Below, piece by piece: positions 47,311-59,826 of a stretch of 64,000 nucleotides of DNA. The DNA lies in contig CM057146.1 in NCBI GenBank assembly GCA_029964075.1, forward strand, positions 9,629,501 through 9,693,500, read 5' to 3'. The DNA comes from Patiria pectinifera. Lineage: Eukaryota > Echinodermata > Asteroidea > Valvatida > Asterinidae. The notes under the pieces are model-generated. The model made no database searches, was not told the DNA's origin, and saw only the letters and a list, made by a program, of their open reading frames with translations. The translations under genes and the position numbers were made by a program. Position 1 is the first letter of the stretch. Every line of letters begins with the position of its first letter.

Positions 47311-49014
47311 TAAAGAAATAAACAAAACAATGCCCAGTAAATGAAAAAAAAAAGAATTTAACAAATATTTTCCAAAGTTACTTATCAAATTGTATCTTTC
47401 AATGGTGATTGACGACACTGATGCCACTTTTTGGCGCATTGTAAGGGTTTCAGGGGCTTGGTTTTCATATTCCTCGTTCATATCAGAACTCTCTATACCA
47501 TTTTGGGAAATGGTTAGGGATAACAAATTATCAGAAACTTTATGGCCAGTTTTGTTTTCATCTCTAGGGGGCACATTAATGCTCGAGGGCCACGAGGGGG
47601 CACATTTATGTCCGCAAAAGGGGCACTGGGGTAAATCTGGGTAGGGGAAGTCCCCCACCCCCCCGGTTTCGCCGCCCCCGCGCTGACCGGTATATTTAGC
47701 ACAGCGTGATTTTTCGTGTGGCTCCCGCCGGGCCTGTACGTCCAGTGCCCGGTCAATGTGAATGTCCATGCACGGTGACATCGTTGTGGCCCGCAGCCCG
47801 TAATTCAGCCTGCGTTTCAGCCCGGCGCGATTCATCACCGCGTTCAGCCCGTAATTTGGAGATGGAACACCGAAGTGCACAGTTACTCATTGTCACTCGT
47901 GCGGAAAGGAGCCCTGCTGATTGCCTTCGCCCTCGTGTGCTCGGGACGAAGGCAATTATTTAAGTCTTCATTTTGTGCATCAAGAGAAATGCGAGAAGTC
48001 CTTGGAGAAATTGCGAAAAAAAACACCCGAATGTTTGTACCCCTGTACATTTTTGATGGACCTTTATCACTTCTTGCCTCAAGACCATTTATGCGCATGC
48101 GCATTATTTATATTTATCATTTTTAAGTAACAGGTCTATGACATCCCAACTGGAGCCGACCACACATTCTTAGACGGTTCAATAACTTTGACAGAAAATG
48201 TTTGGGCGTGGCACTAGCCCCAAGAAAATATAATTTTGTATCTCAACTGCTAGACGTGTGTTCAGCAGAAACCACAAAAATCCCTGCCACGTAAACTAAA
48301 TTCGTGTTTGTCATTTTAAACAGTAATTTTGTTCCAAAATAATTATCACTGTGTTACACGTGGCCAGCGGTTTCATTGGATGATTCATTAAAAAAGACAG
48401 TTGTGTTGTCAGTCAGTCAGGAACACAATAACGTTTTCCAATAACGAATTGATACCAAGGTATTAAATAAGCATTATTACTTAAAGTAGATGTACAGGGT
48501 TTATCATCCCCACCCAAATCTAAGAATGAGTAAGTTCTTGAAAGTTATGAACTTAGGCATTGTCAGTAAGGTTGGATCACCGCAATTGCGTCCATGCCGT
48601 CATATGTGACTAAGAATCATTTATTTAAGAACAAAGACTAAAATTCTATATTGTCGTTGTTCCGATTCATTAGTAAAATGAGTCGTCAAGTGTCGTCGTG
48701 TTGACGTCATCATTATGTTAGGCGACAACCATCCTTAAGGTCAATTTCTCAAAGTCGTATATCTACAGAACCACAAGCCGCATTGGCTTACAACTTTGTT
48801 GGTGAATAGTTCGGCACGAGTTCAAAATGAACAGTGAAGTGACGTCATGATGACGTCTTCAAGTGATTTTAAACAGATTTCCAATATTTTAATTTTTTTT
48901 ATCAGTTTGAACAAATAAAGAAAAATACTTTGGAGGCCCGAATCAGACAAAGGAAACATATTTTGTGACCGAAAAGAGGATCCGATTAAAAAATAGCAAA
49001 AAAAAAATCGTAAT

Positions 49015-49087
49015 TGCCAACCCGGGATTCGAACTCCGGACCGTTCGTACGCCAAGCGAGAGCCTTAACCACAAGCAAACGCAGCTT
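49015..49087 (-). repeat. tRNA-derived SINE-like head, block f (unit 4)
   Basis: Intact A- and B-box-like motifs, closest to the unit-1 copy (GAGAGCCTTAACC on the plus strand). Confidence 0.6.
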
Positions 49088-50432
49088 GCACGACCGCGGG
49101 CAGTGGAAATGGCGTACGTAATGATGCACGTACACCTGCATGTTAACATAAACATGTACATCTTATCATTAGTCAAGCCACCCAAACATTCTTTACCCCA
49201 GATGTCAGATACCTGCATACATACATTAATTGACCTATCGCGGTAGAATCGCGTCAACGCAGCTTGTGAAATATTGTCCAATCACATGATATACAAATTG
49301 ACGCGGAACGCGCAAAATCCTAGACAAACAAAAGTCAACGTACAAAAGTTTCATAGGGCTGTCTAAGGGGCGTGGCTCACTCACAAACGTCGATAGGTCT
49401 ATGTCCACTTAAAAAAATATATATATCAGGGCAAATACTCCCGACTCTTTAAGTGCGTGCGTGTTTCGTGCACACATCAAAGTAAAGTTATTTTAAAAGC
49501 CTTCCTTAATATGTTCACTTCCTACGATTTATTGGTCACTTTCGGGAAAAAAATCCATCCAGAAATTATCATCTCTAAAAGTAGTCCAAAATCCCATCGC
49601 CGTAAAAAAAACACCTGTATTCCTACGCCCCAAGTAGCTCAGTTTAAGGGTCCGATTATTTCACAACGGTAGGCCTACGACATCACACAACGCACGGCAG
49701 CCAACCTTCTGTTTCTTAAACCCTCCAATTGTTGGCCTCCCAAATGCACAAATAACAGAAAATTTAATTTTTGTCAGTAAAAATAAAACCAACAAATCAT
49801 CCGGAGCCACTAATCACACGAAGACAAAAGATTGTTGTGACAGGAACGAAGATCCGACAGAAAAATTAATAGATAAAAGGAACACATAATCGTAACTGCA
49901 AACCCGACATTCAAACTTGGGACCTTTCGAATCGGCTTCCTGTTCAATGCACCTTGAATTGAAGTATATAGACTCCAATAACGATATTTTAAGGCATGTT
50001 CGTATATTTCGGCGTGTAGTTTATATTTTGATTTATTACACAGAACATTTTGTGCAGGTGTAAAATATTGCCGGTTGTGTCCCGGATGAAAAAAATAGAA
50101 ATAAAATGAATCAATAAAAATTTGAGTGGCCATATCATCTCAGCCCCTCCTAAGGGATCGCTGCCCACGTAGATTAAACAAATTGAATGGAAGTAAATTG
50201 ATTGTTTTTTTTATACATTAAAAGTTTCAAACAAAATGACAATAAATGCAGGTGTATTAGGTAACAACGATTTTGCAGATCACGCCATAGATAATGTTAC
50301 ACAGCGCACACTGTCCAAGAGTGATGATTGAGAACGCACCTGTAATGTTTAGTAGTCGACGCCGTTGGTATAGGTTTACGTTTTGGACCCTGTTTGCTTT
50401 TGGATTCAGCTCGTATAAAACTCGAGGTCATT

Positions 50433-51290
50433 CAAGGGCGGATCCAGAACATTTTTTTTGGGGGGGGGGAGGGGGGGAAACAAAATTTTGTTCCCCGAAA
50501 AAGTGGGTCCATACATTTTCCACCCCCAATTTGATTTGAAGAGCAAGGGGTCACATTAGGACTCTTCATGGCATTGGTGGATGGTTGCGCAATTTTAATG
50601 CTGCCCTCCGAGAATCTCATTACTCAGTCATTGCGGTTGGCAGTTTTTTGCGACTTACAAAAAAAATAAACAAAATAACAGCAAAAAAAACAAAAAACTA
50701 AACAGAACAAAACAAAAACAGTACGTAGGAAAAGCGTTCGCGGAAAAATTGACGTTGTATTTTAAAGGGTGTCAATCGCGTCTCAAAACATAGTGGGGAA
50801 CATACCTTGATCAGAAGTAGTTTATTTTTTTCTATTCTAGACGCTCTGTGGTTCGATCTGAGGAAATTTCTGACCACTGTAACCAAATTGTCTGAGCAAC
50901 AGATCATCATTTAAACATCATTTGAGTTTGGAGTCATTGAATCAGGTCCCTTGAGCTATATAATGAAATATAGGGGGACATGTCGTATCCCCCCCCCGTC
51001 CCCACCGATTGACGCCCATAGGTACTTTTACAGTTTGGACATAGTTATCCTGACTCCAGAACCAAAAATAATGACGCGCCAGTACAGTTGCGGCAGGTCA
51101 TGCAAAATATTCTTGAATTATATCCAGTATTGATTTCAATAGAATAAGATGTGTTGCTTTTTTTGAGTTTTGTGGGTGGTATACATAGTGGCTGCTTTTG
51201 TTGCGACGTCACTTTAAAAAAATGTTGGGTGCGGTGGGTTTTTTTTTTGGGGGGGAGGCATGGCCCCTGTGTCCCCCCCCCGGATCCGCC
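50433..51290 (+). mobile_element. Long CAAGGGCGGATCC-family element inside minisatellite 4
   Basis: Left end CAAGGGCGGATCCAGAAC is perfect; the right end GGATCCGCC is degraded (GGGGC instead of CTTG). The 858-bp interior contains CTCTGTGGTTCGATCTGAGG and a GAGCTATATAATG stretch related to the 26930-27760 element, linking the two families. It splits the 74-bp array of unit 5. Confidence 0.7.
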
Positions 51291-51605
51291 GGGGCATCAA
51301 CTCGGACTTGAGCTCGTTTGTACTTGAGCACGCCTTGACTTAAGCTAGTATAAACTCGAGGTCACTCGGACTTCAACTCGGACTTGAGCTCGTTTGTACC
51401 TGAGCACGCCTAGACTTTAGCTAGTAAACTCGAGGTCATTCGGACTTCAACTCGGACTTGAGCTCGTTTGTACCTGAGCACGCCTTGACTTAAGCTAGTA
51501 AACTCGAGGTCACTCGGACTTCAACTCGGACTTGAGCTCGTTTGTACCTGAGCACGCCTTGACTTAAGCTAGTAGAAACCAGAGGTCTTATGGAGTTCGC
51601 CTTTT
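51291..51605 (+). repeat. 74-bp minisatellite, array 4 (right part)
   Basis: Right-hand part of the array in unit 5; the left remnant (AACTCGAGGTCATT) ends at 50432 where an 858-bp element is inserted. Confidence 0.8.
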
Positions 51606-52626
51606 GGGACAACTGAGATTTTGAGTACTAGGACTCCCACTCCGCTTTTATTTTGTAAGGTAGGCACTCGTTTTAACACTTCCTTATTTTATCATAGCCA
51701 AGTGCAGGTTATCAAGTTGACAATAACGAATATTCAATTTTTATGCAGCATAACAACGAAAAACTGCAACCCTCATAAAAAAAAGAATTTTATTTAGATT
51801 TTTGTCTTGGCACCATGCGAGAACTGAATTATTGTCAGGCCCCAAATAATTTAAACTGTGTAAAAGTGATTGTTTTAAAACTAAACGTGGTCAGCGGTTT
51901 CATTCGATGTTTCATTCGATGTCACATCGGTTGGATAGGCTCACCCCGAAAGTTTGACCCTTGGTAGTCAGACCTAATAGATGAACCGACCAGCACTCAG
52001 AACAAGGCTAATGTGAAGCACTTCTTGATGTGATACAATATTTGTTCATATTTTAACGCAAAGTTTTGTCTTTGTTTCCTAAACCAAATTTCCTCAACCC
52101 TCATTCACAATTGATATAATATACATAATACTCCAACGACTGCGTCCCGGTCGGTGTTTCTTGAACTAGCCATCTTGGGGTAGCTTCCTGGTCCCGTGAC
52201 TAGTAGTGCTTGTGACGGTCCGTTGGTCCGCAAATGCGGGGCAATTTCTTAAAATTTTAACAAATGGTTTTTAAATTTAAAAAAGTCAATTTCTATTTTA
52301 TGTGCTACTAAAGGGTGCCCTTTCCGGTGACATCGCCATCATTTTTTCTTGGTGTTTGGCATTTCCCACTAAACACTGAATTTCACAAATGACTTGTTTG
52401 TACTAAAATGCTTCCATTTTCGAGTTAAATTCAATTTTCATTGCACTTCCAATAACACCGGAAGTGAAGGTCAAGCGGTTTAGTGCCCGGGAAGAAAATG
52501 TTGCTGAAGGCACCGTCCACCACCTCGCGACAAACGATAACGACACTCAGATTCAGTTTGTGAGAGAGAGTTAAAAGTATTTTGTCTAAGTCTGCCCTTA
52601 AATCGCTTGTAATTTGATATCTGATG

Positions 52627-52904
52627 CATGGGCGTCGCCAGGATTTTTTCTAGAGGGGGGCAAAAAAACATTTTACCAAAAAAATGCTTGTATTTCTCAA
52701 CACATTCTCGATTTATCAGTTTTAGAGGGGGGCAGGGACATTTTGCCCCCCCCCCCAACTCATTAAATTTACACCACTTTGTCTTCGCGCCTCTTTCCCC
52801 CCCCCCCCCCGTTTTACTTTCTTCCTTTCCCCCCCCCTTTTTTTTTTTTGCTTTTCCAGGGGGGGGCAAGTGCCCCCCTTGCCCCCCCCCTCGCGACGCC
52901 CATG
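52627..52904. mobile_element. hAT-like short element with perfect 8-bp target duplication (in block b, unit 5)
   Basis: Same family as 25532-25803. ATCTGATG is duplicated at 52619-52626 and 52905-52912; units 1 and 3 carry the intact target GATATCTGATGACGTC (23661, 35093). 278 bp. Ends are perfectly inverted over CATGGGCGTCGC. Confidence 0.9.
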
Positions 52905-54874
52905 ATCTGATGACGTCATGATGACGTCACAAAATCCATTACATCTTCGAACCCATGTCCAAGTTCTACCAGGTTTTATTATGACCACGTCAATCGTTCG
53001 GAAGAAATCTTGGTTGTTTTGAGTGAGGCTCATTTCTGTATTTTTAATTCAACTTACTTTGACTTTTCGGTCATACCAAAAACTGTTTAGGAGGAGAAAA
53101 CCTGCCGAATATAGACTTTTTACTGATAAATTCATAATAATGTACGCATGCGCATCAATGGGCCTGGCGACAAAAAGTGAAAGTAATTTTTTGAAATTTT
53201 TGTCATCTGCTCTCAATTTCTCCAGGATTTGTCATTTTTTTAATTTAAAAAAGGCCCTAAAATCGTCATAGGCATAACTTTCTGGTCTCAGTTCTGGTCT
53301 CATTGGGGTTTTTTTTTTTGGGGGGGGGCACGAAAAATAATCTTTAAAAATTGTTTTTGTCCCGTGCGCACAAGGGCGACTATCAGCAGGGTTCCTTTCC
53401 GCACCGGTGCGAAAAATATACATGCTTGGAAGATTCCCGGTTCAAGTACAAAACACTAGCGATCTTCTTTTCAAATGTCGGGTTTTGAAATACCATCGAG
53501 AGTCAAAGGAAGTGATTGACGAGAATGTTGCAACTTTTTGCCGCTGACCGATATAGTGCAGCGTGATTTTCGCGTGGCAGGCGCCCGGGCCTGTACACCC
53601 GATCCCCGGTCAACGTGACCGTCAGTGCACGGTGAAATCATTTTGTGCCGGCGTATCCCGTAATTCAGCCACGGTGACGCCTGGCGCAACTCTGCACCGA
53701 AATTCGGCCCGAAATTTGGTGGATGGTACCCCAAAGCAAACGGTTATTTCTAGCACTCGTGCAGACAGGAGCCCGGCTGTTTTCCTCGCCCTCGTGCGCA
53801 TGAGACGAAAGCAATTTTTAAAGTTTTTATTTTGTGCCCCCAAAAACCACTAAAGCCAGAAAATAATGCATATAACGATTTTATGGATTTTTAATGCAAC
53901 AAGTACAAATTTCCTTGAAATTTGCGTTCATAAACAAAACGACTATTCGGATTTTAAATTCCAGCAAAGTATCAAATTGCTTTCTTATACATACAAAATT
54001 TACAAATTTCCACTGTAAGTTTTCGTAAATAAATCAAATAATGCAATAAACGTACAATAGCTCAAGCATTAAAATTCACTAAAGTAGCAGTCTGGCTGAG
54101 CCCTCTCCTTTGGCTTCTCTATATCGATAACTTCACACCAATTATTTCTCAAAATCATCGAGGCTGGTCTCTGCCCTCTCCTCGGGATCTCATCTCAGAA
54201 TCTGCTCCATTCCAAACTCGTCTTGCTTATAAACCCCGGGAGAAATATTAAAGCGAGGCCACATGGTCCAAGAATTTGGTATGCATTCAAAAACAAACTA
54301 TGTATTCGACAATCAAAATGATGCAAAGTATAAACACGCTACTCAATAAACCTTTCCACTGTGAAATAATAATTTTATGCCCTAATAATGGTTTTGAGGC
54401 AAGAAGCGAAATTGGTCCATTACAATGTACAGCGGTACAAACAAACAGAAAAGCTCCTGAAATCGTCATGGGCATTACTTTCTGGCCAAAGTGGGCTTTT
54501 TTTGGGTCAACAAAATCACAACTTAAAAAAATGCTTTCTTCCCGAGCGACTATGAGGGCGAAGGGAATCAGCAGGGCTCCTTTCAGCACGTGTGAAAATT
54601 AGTAACTGCACTTCGCGGTACCATCCACCAAACTACGGGACAAATCGCTGCTGAATCGCGCCGGGCTGAACGGCGGGCTGAATCATGGGCTGCGCCGGCA
54701 CAAACGATGTCGATGTCACCGTGCACGAACCGTCACGTTGACCGGGCACTGGGCGTACAGGCCCGGTGGGCGCCACGCGAAAAATCACGCTGCGCTATAT
54801 CGGTCAGTGGCAAAAAGCGGCAGCATTCTCGATCCCGATATTTACAATTATCTCTTTCTTATTATATCAATAAA

Positions 54875-55541
54875 TGTAGTGGTCGGCCCTGCTATCTTAA
54901 TCAGAGGGGGAGACTCGTCCACCAGTTAAGGAGGATGGGAGGCAATCGCTAAGCATGGACAATCATCAGACACTTCTCATCGGTTTCTGTCATTAGTTGA
55001 TTTGGTTGATTTATTGATGAGTGATGAAGCTCAGTTGAGATACAATATTTCAATAGAAATAAAAAAAAAAAACCGAAGTCTTCAAATCTTTGCTTAAATG
55101 ACTTCAAAAGCAGCTATGCAGCACTTCGCTCCAGTTGGTGGGCTGTCCAGGTACGGGCCTTTAGGTTTTTAGCTCGCAAAAGAAGGTTTTTGACGTGAAT
55201 CTTGCTCACATCATGCAACGGCATGGTCCGAAGAAAAGGAAAAAAAGGACGTGCAAATCCTGCACGAAAAAACCCGAAGAAGTCCGAAGCACAAAAACCA
55301 GATTTACTTTAGTGAAAGATCACATTTCTGGAATGATTTAACATTATGAGAAAACTATAAATGTATTCTGCAAACTTATACATGCCCAATAAAGTAGTAG
55401 GAATAAAGTTTGAGAAATTATAAGAACATTTTTGTTGTTACTATGTAGTTTCCGAACGCACTTAGCAACCACGAGTCAATGACGTCATCAAGCTTATGGC
55501 GCGTACGTAAGTTTTTAAGGGGGAATTCCCAGATCCCTACA
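54875..55541 (+). mobile_element. Solo LTR (unit 5, duplicate of the unit-4 copy)
   Basis: Same TG...CA ends, same TAAA flanks and same position in block d as 46626-47310, so both descend from one insertion that predates the unit duplication. It lacks ~18 bp seen in the sister copy (around 55270). Confidence 0.75.
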
Positions 55542-57227
55542 TAAAGAAATAAACAAATCAAAGCCCATTAAATGAAAAAAATATAATTTAACAAATATTT
55601 TCCAAAGTTAATTATCAAATTGTATCTTTCGATGGTGATTGACGACACTGATGCCACTTTTTGGCGCATTGTAAGGGTTTTGGGGCTTGGTTTTCATATT
55701 CCTCGTTCATATCAGAACTCTCTATACCATTTTGGGAAATGGTTACGGATAACAAATTATCAGAAACTTTATGGCCAGTTTTGTTTTCATCTCGAGGGGG
55801 CACATTAATGCTCGAGGGCCACGAGGGGGCACATTTATGTCCGCAAAAGGGGCACTTGGGTAAATCGGGGAAGTTCCCCCAGCCCCCCCCCCCCCCGGTT
55901 TCGCCGCCCCCGCGCTGACCGGTATATTTAGCGCAGCGTGATTTTTCGTGTGGCTCCCGCCGGGCCTGTACGCCCAGTGCCCGGTCAATGTGACTGTCCA
56001 TGCACGGTGACATCGTTTGTGGCCCGCAACCCGAAATTCAGCCCGCGGTTCAGCCCGGCGCGATTCATCACCGCGTTCAGCCCGTAATTTGGTGGATGGT
56101 TCCGCGAAATGCACAGTTACTAATTTTAACTCATGCGGAAAGGAGCCCTGCTGATTGCCTTCGCCCTCGTGTGCTCGGGACGAAAGCAATTATTTAAGTC
56201 TTCATTTTGTGCATCAAGGCAAAAGCGAGAAGTCCTTGGAGAAATTGCGAAAAAAAATTCCCGAATGTTTGTATCCCTGTACATTTTAGAAGGACCTTTT
56301 TCGCATCTTGCCTCAAGACCATTAATGCGCATGCGCATTATTTATATTTATCATTTATAAGTAACAGGTCTATGACATCCCAACTGGAGCCGAACACACA
56401 TTCTTAGGCGGTTCAATAACTTTGAAAATCTGTTTCGGCGTGGCAGCCCCCCCCCAAACAAAAAATGTGTATCTCAACTACATGCGTGTTCAGTAGAAAC
56501 CACAAAAATCCTGCCACGTAAACTAAATTCGTGTTTGTTATTTTAAACAGAAATTACGTTGAAAAAAAAATATCACCTTGTGACACGTGACCAGCGGTTT
56601 CATTGGATGATTCATTAAAACCAACAATTGTGTTGTCAGTCAGGCAGGAACACAATAACGTTTTCCAATAACGAATTTATACCAAGGGGTAAATAAGCAT
56701 TATTACCCAAAGTAGATGTACAGGGTTTATCATCCCCACCCCAAACTAGAATGAGTTAGTTCTTGAAAGTTATGAACTTGGGCATTGTCAGTAAGGTTGA
56801 ATCACCGCAATTGCGTCCATGACTAAGAATCATTTATTTCAAAACAAAGACTAAAATTCTTTATTCACGTTGTTCCGATTCATTGGTAAAATGAGTTGTC
56901 AAGTGTCGTCGTGTTGACGTCATCATATGCTAGGCGACACCATCCTAAAGGTCAATTTCTCAAAGTCGTATATCTACAGAACCACAAGCCGCATTGGCTT
57001 ACAACTTTGTTGGTGAATAGTCGGGCACGAGTTCAAAATGAACAGTGGAGTGACGTCATGATGACGTCTTCAAGTGATTTTAAACGGATTTCTAATCTTT
57101 TTATAATTTTTATGAGTTTAAACAAACAAACAAAGAAAAATACTTTGGAGGCCCGAATCAGACAAAGGAAACATATTTTGTGACCGAAAAGAAGATCCGA
57201 CTGAAAATAGCAAAAAAGAATCGTAAT

Positions 57228-57300
57228 TGCCAACCCGGGATTCGCACTCAGGACCGTTCGTACGCCAAGCGAGAGTATTAACCACAAGCCAACGCAGATT
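57228..57300 (-). repeat. tRNA-derived SINE-like head, block f (unit 5)
   Basis: Carries the same B-box change (TTCGCACTC on the plus strand) as unit 2 plus a further C-to-A change next to it. Confidence 0.6.
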
Positions 57301-58395
57301 GCACGACCGCGCACACTGAAAAATGACGTCCGTAAAAGAAATATGTACATCTTATCATTAATCAAGCCGCCCAACCATTCTTTACCCCAGATACCTGCGC
57401 GATATACATTAACTGTCAAAAATCCCTGTGATAATTACAAATATGCCTACTTAAAGAAAAAAAAAAGTATCAGGCCAAATACTCCCGACTCTTTAGGTAC
57501 GTGCGTGTTTCGTGCACACATCAAAGTAAAGTTACTTTAAAAGCCTGTCATTATGTTCAATTCTTAGACGTTTATTGGTCACTTTCGGGAATGAAATATC
57601 ACTCCAGAAATGATCACCTCTACAAATAGTCCAATATCCCATCGCCGTTAAAAAAAAACCTGTATTCCTACGCCCCAAGTAGCTCAGTTTAAGAGTCCGA
57701 TTCTTTCACAACGGTAGGCCTACGACATCACACAACGCACGGCAGCAAACCTTACGTTTCTTAAACCCTCCAATTGTTAGCCTCCAAAATGCTCAAATAA
57801 CAGAAAATTTCATTTTTGTGAGTAAAAATAAAACCAACAAATCATCCGGAGCCACGAATCACACGAAGACATAAGATTGTTGTGACCGCAACGAAGATCC
57901 GGCGACAGAAAAAAAATAGATAAAAGGAACACATAATCGTTAACTGCAAACCCGACATTCGAACTTGGGACCTTTCGCATCACCTTCCTGTTCAATGCAC
58001 CTTGAATTGAAGTATAAAGACTCCAATAACGATATTTTAAGGCATGGTCATAAATTTTGGCTTTTGATTTATATTTTGAGTTATTACTCAGACAATTTAT
58101 GTGCAGGTGTAAAATCTTGGCGGTTGCGTCCCGGATGAAAAAAAATAGAAATAAAATGAATAAATAAATATTTGAGTGGCCATATCATCTCATCCCTCCT
58201 GAGGGATCGTTGCCCACGTAGATTAAACAAATTGAATGGAAGTAAATTGATTGAGGCTTTTTCATCAATTTTTTTTCAAACAAAATGTAATGATAATAAA
58301 TGCAGGTGTATTAGGTAACAACGATTTTGCAGATCACGCCATAGATAATGTTACACAGCGCACACTGTCCAAGAGTGATGATTGAGAACGCACCT

Positions 58396-59030
58396 GTAGT
58401 GCTGCAGCAGTCCACGTCGTATCCAGGCCTTTTTTAGACAATTATTTTAAAAATTCGTTCATACCTTTGTACGAAAGCCGTTCGTGGCAAGTTTTAAAAG
58501 TAAAACAAAAATATTGCAAAACAACGCATTTTTTTCCTCAAAATATCGTTATAGTTCTGCGAAATCACGCAAACGTATTGCGTAATAATAGTGTTGCAAA
58601 ATAACGCAATGCATTTATTGCGAAATAACTAAATTTTGCGAAATGACGCAATAGTATTTCGAAATATTAAACGCAATCTGAGTATTGCGAAAATAACGCA
58701 ATAATGCCCCGAGCATGACTAGAGCAGGCTAGTCGAAACGTTGAGACCAAAGACCAGTTCTTTTAGAACTAAGCAGGACTGTTCTTATCAGAACTAAAAA
58801 CTACTTAGCGAACGTTGATAATATAAATAAGCAGAACAAGTTCTTATCAGAACTAAATATCTACTGAGCGACAGTAATTATTACCACATGGTGTTACCGC
58901 AAACCGAAACGATACTGATACTCCACCATGCAAAACCTAAAATCTTAATGCAATAGTATTGATAAATAGCAATTTAACGCAATAGAATTGCAAAATAACG
59001 CAAAGATATTGCGAAATATTGAACGCATTC
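58396..59030. repeat. Block h: array of TTGCG/CGCAA dyads (copy 2)
   Basis: Near-identical to 29226-29860, with only scattered single-base differences. Shows that h belongs to the repeating structure. Confidence 0.75.
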
Positions 59031-59326
59031 CATTTGAAGATAGAAAAACTAAATATTTGGATTTGAAATTCCAGCAAAGTGTATATGAAATTGCTTTCTT
59101 TCTGTACATAAAAAAAATGTACAAACTTTCCACTGTAACTTTTCGTAAATAAACAAATAATGCAATAACCTTACAATAGCTCAAGCATTAAAATTCAATA
59201 ATGCCGTAATCTTGCAAAGCCCTCTCCTTTGGCTTCTCCATATCGATAAATTCAAAACAATTATTTTTCAAAATCATCGAGGCTGGTCTCTGCCCTCTCC
59301 TTGAAATCTCTTCTCAAAATCTGCTC

Positions 59327-59826
59327 NNNNNNNNNNNNNNNNNNNNNNNNNNNNNNNNNNNNNNNNNNNNNNNNNNNNNNNNNNNNNNNNNNNNNNNNNN
59401 NNNNNNNNNNNNNNNNNNNNNNNNNNNNNNNNNNNNNNNNNNNNNNNNNNNNNNNNNNNNNNNNNNNNNNNNNNNNNNNNNNNNNNNNNNNNNNNNNNNN
59501 NNNNNNNNNNNNNNNNNNNNNNNNNNNNNNNNNNNNNNNNNNNNNNNNNNNNNNNNNNNNNNNNNNNNNNNNNNNNNNNNNNNNNNNNNNNNNNNNNNNN
59601 NNNNNNNNNNNNNNNNNNNNNNNNNNNNNNNNNNNNNNNNNNNNNNNNNNNNNNNNNNNNNNNNNNNNNNNNNNNNNNNNNNNNNNNNNNNNNNNNNNNN
59701 NNNNNNNNNNNNNNNNNNNNNNNNNNNNNNNNNNNNNNNNNNNNNNNNNNNNNNNNNNNNNNNNNNNNNNNNNNNNNNNNNNNNNNNNNNNNNNNNNNNN
59801 NNNNNNNNNNNNNNNNNNNNNNNNNN
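59327..59826. other. Assembly gap (500 N)
   Basis: Exactly 500 undetermined bases, a conventional gap size. It interrupts the macrosatellite at a copy of block d, so the true array is probably longer than shown. Confidence 0.97.

Larger units (their letters stand above)
43089..50342. repeat. Macrosatellite unit 4 (a to g, with solo LTR)
   Basis: Minisatellite 43155-43560; b 43570-44850; c ~44860-45820; d 45830-46625; solo LTR 46626-47310; e 47311-48670 with a further ~250-bp insertion (~47434-47685) shared with unit 5; f 48670-49640; g 49640-50340. Confidence 0.85.
50343..59326. repeat. Macrosatellite unit 5 (a to h) running into the gap
   Basis: Minisatellite split by an insertion (50343-50432 and 51291-51600); b 51610-53130 with a hAT-like insertion; c ~53140-54075; d 54080-54874; solo LTR 54875-55541; e 55542-56890; f 56890-57670; g 57670-58395; h 58396-59215; start of another d 59215-59326. 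From 58396 to the gap it is almost base-for-base the same as 29226-30160. Confidence 0.85.
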
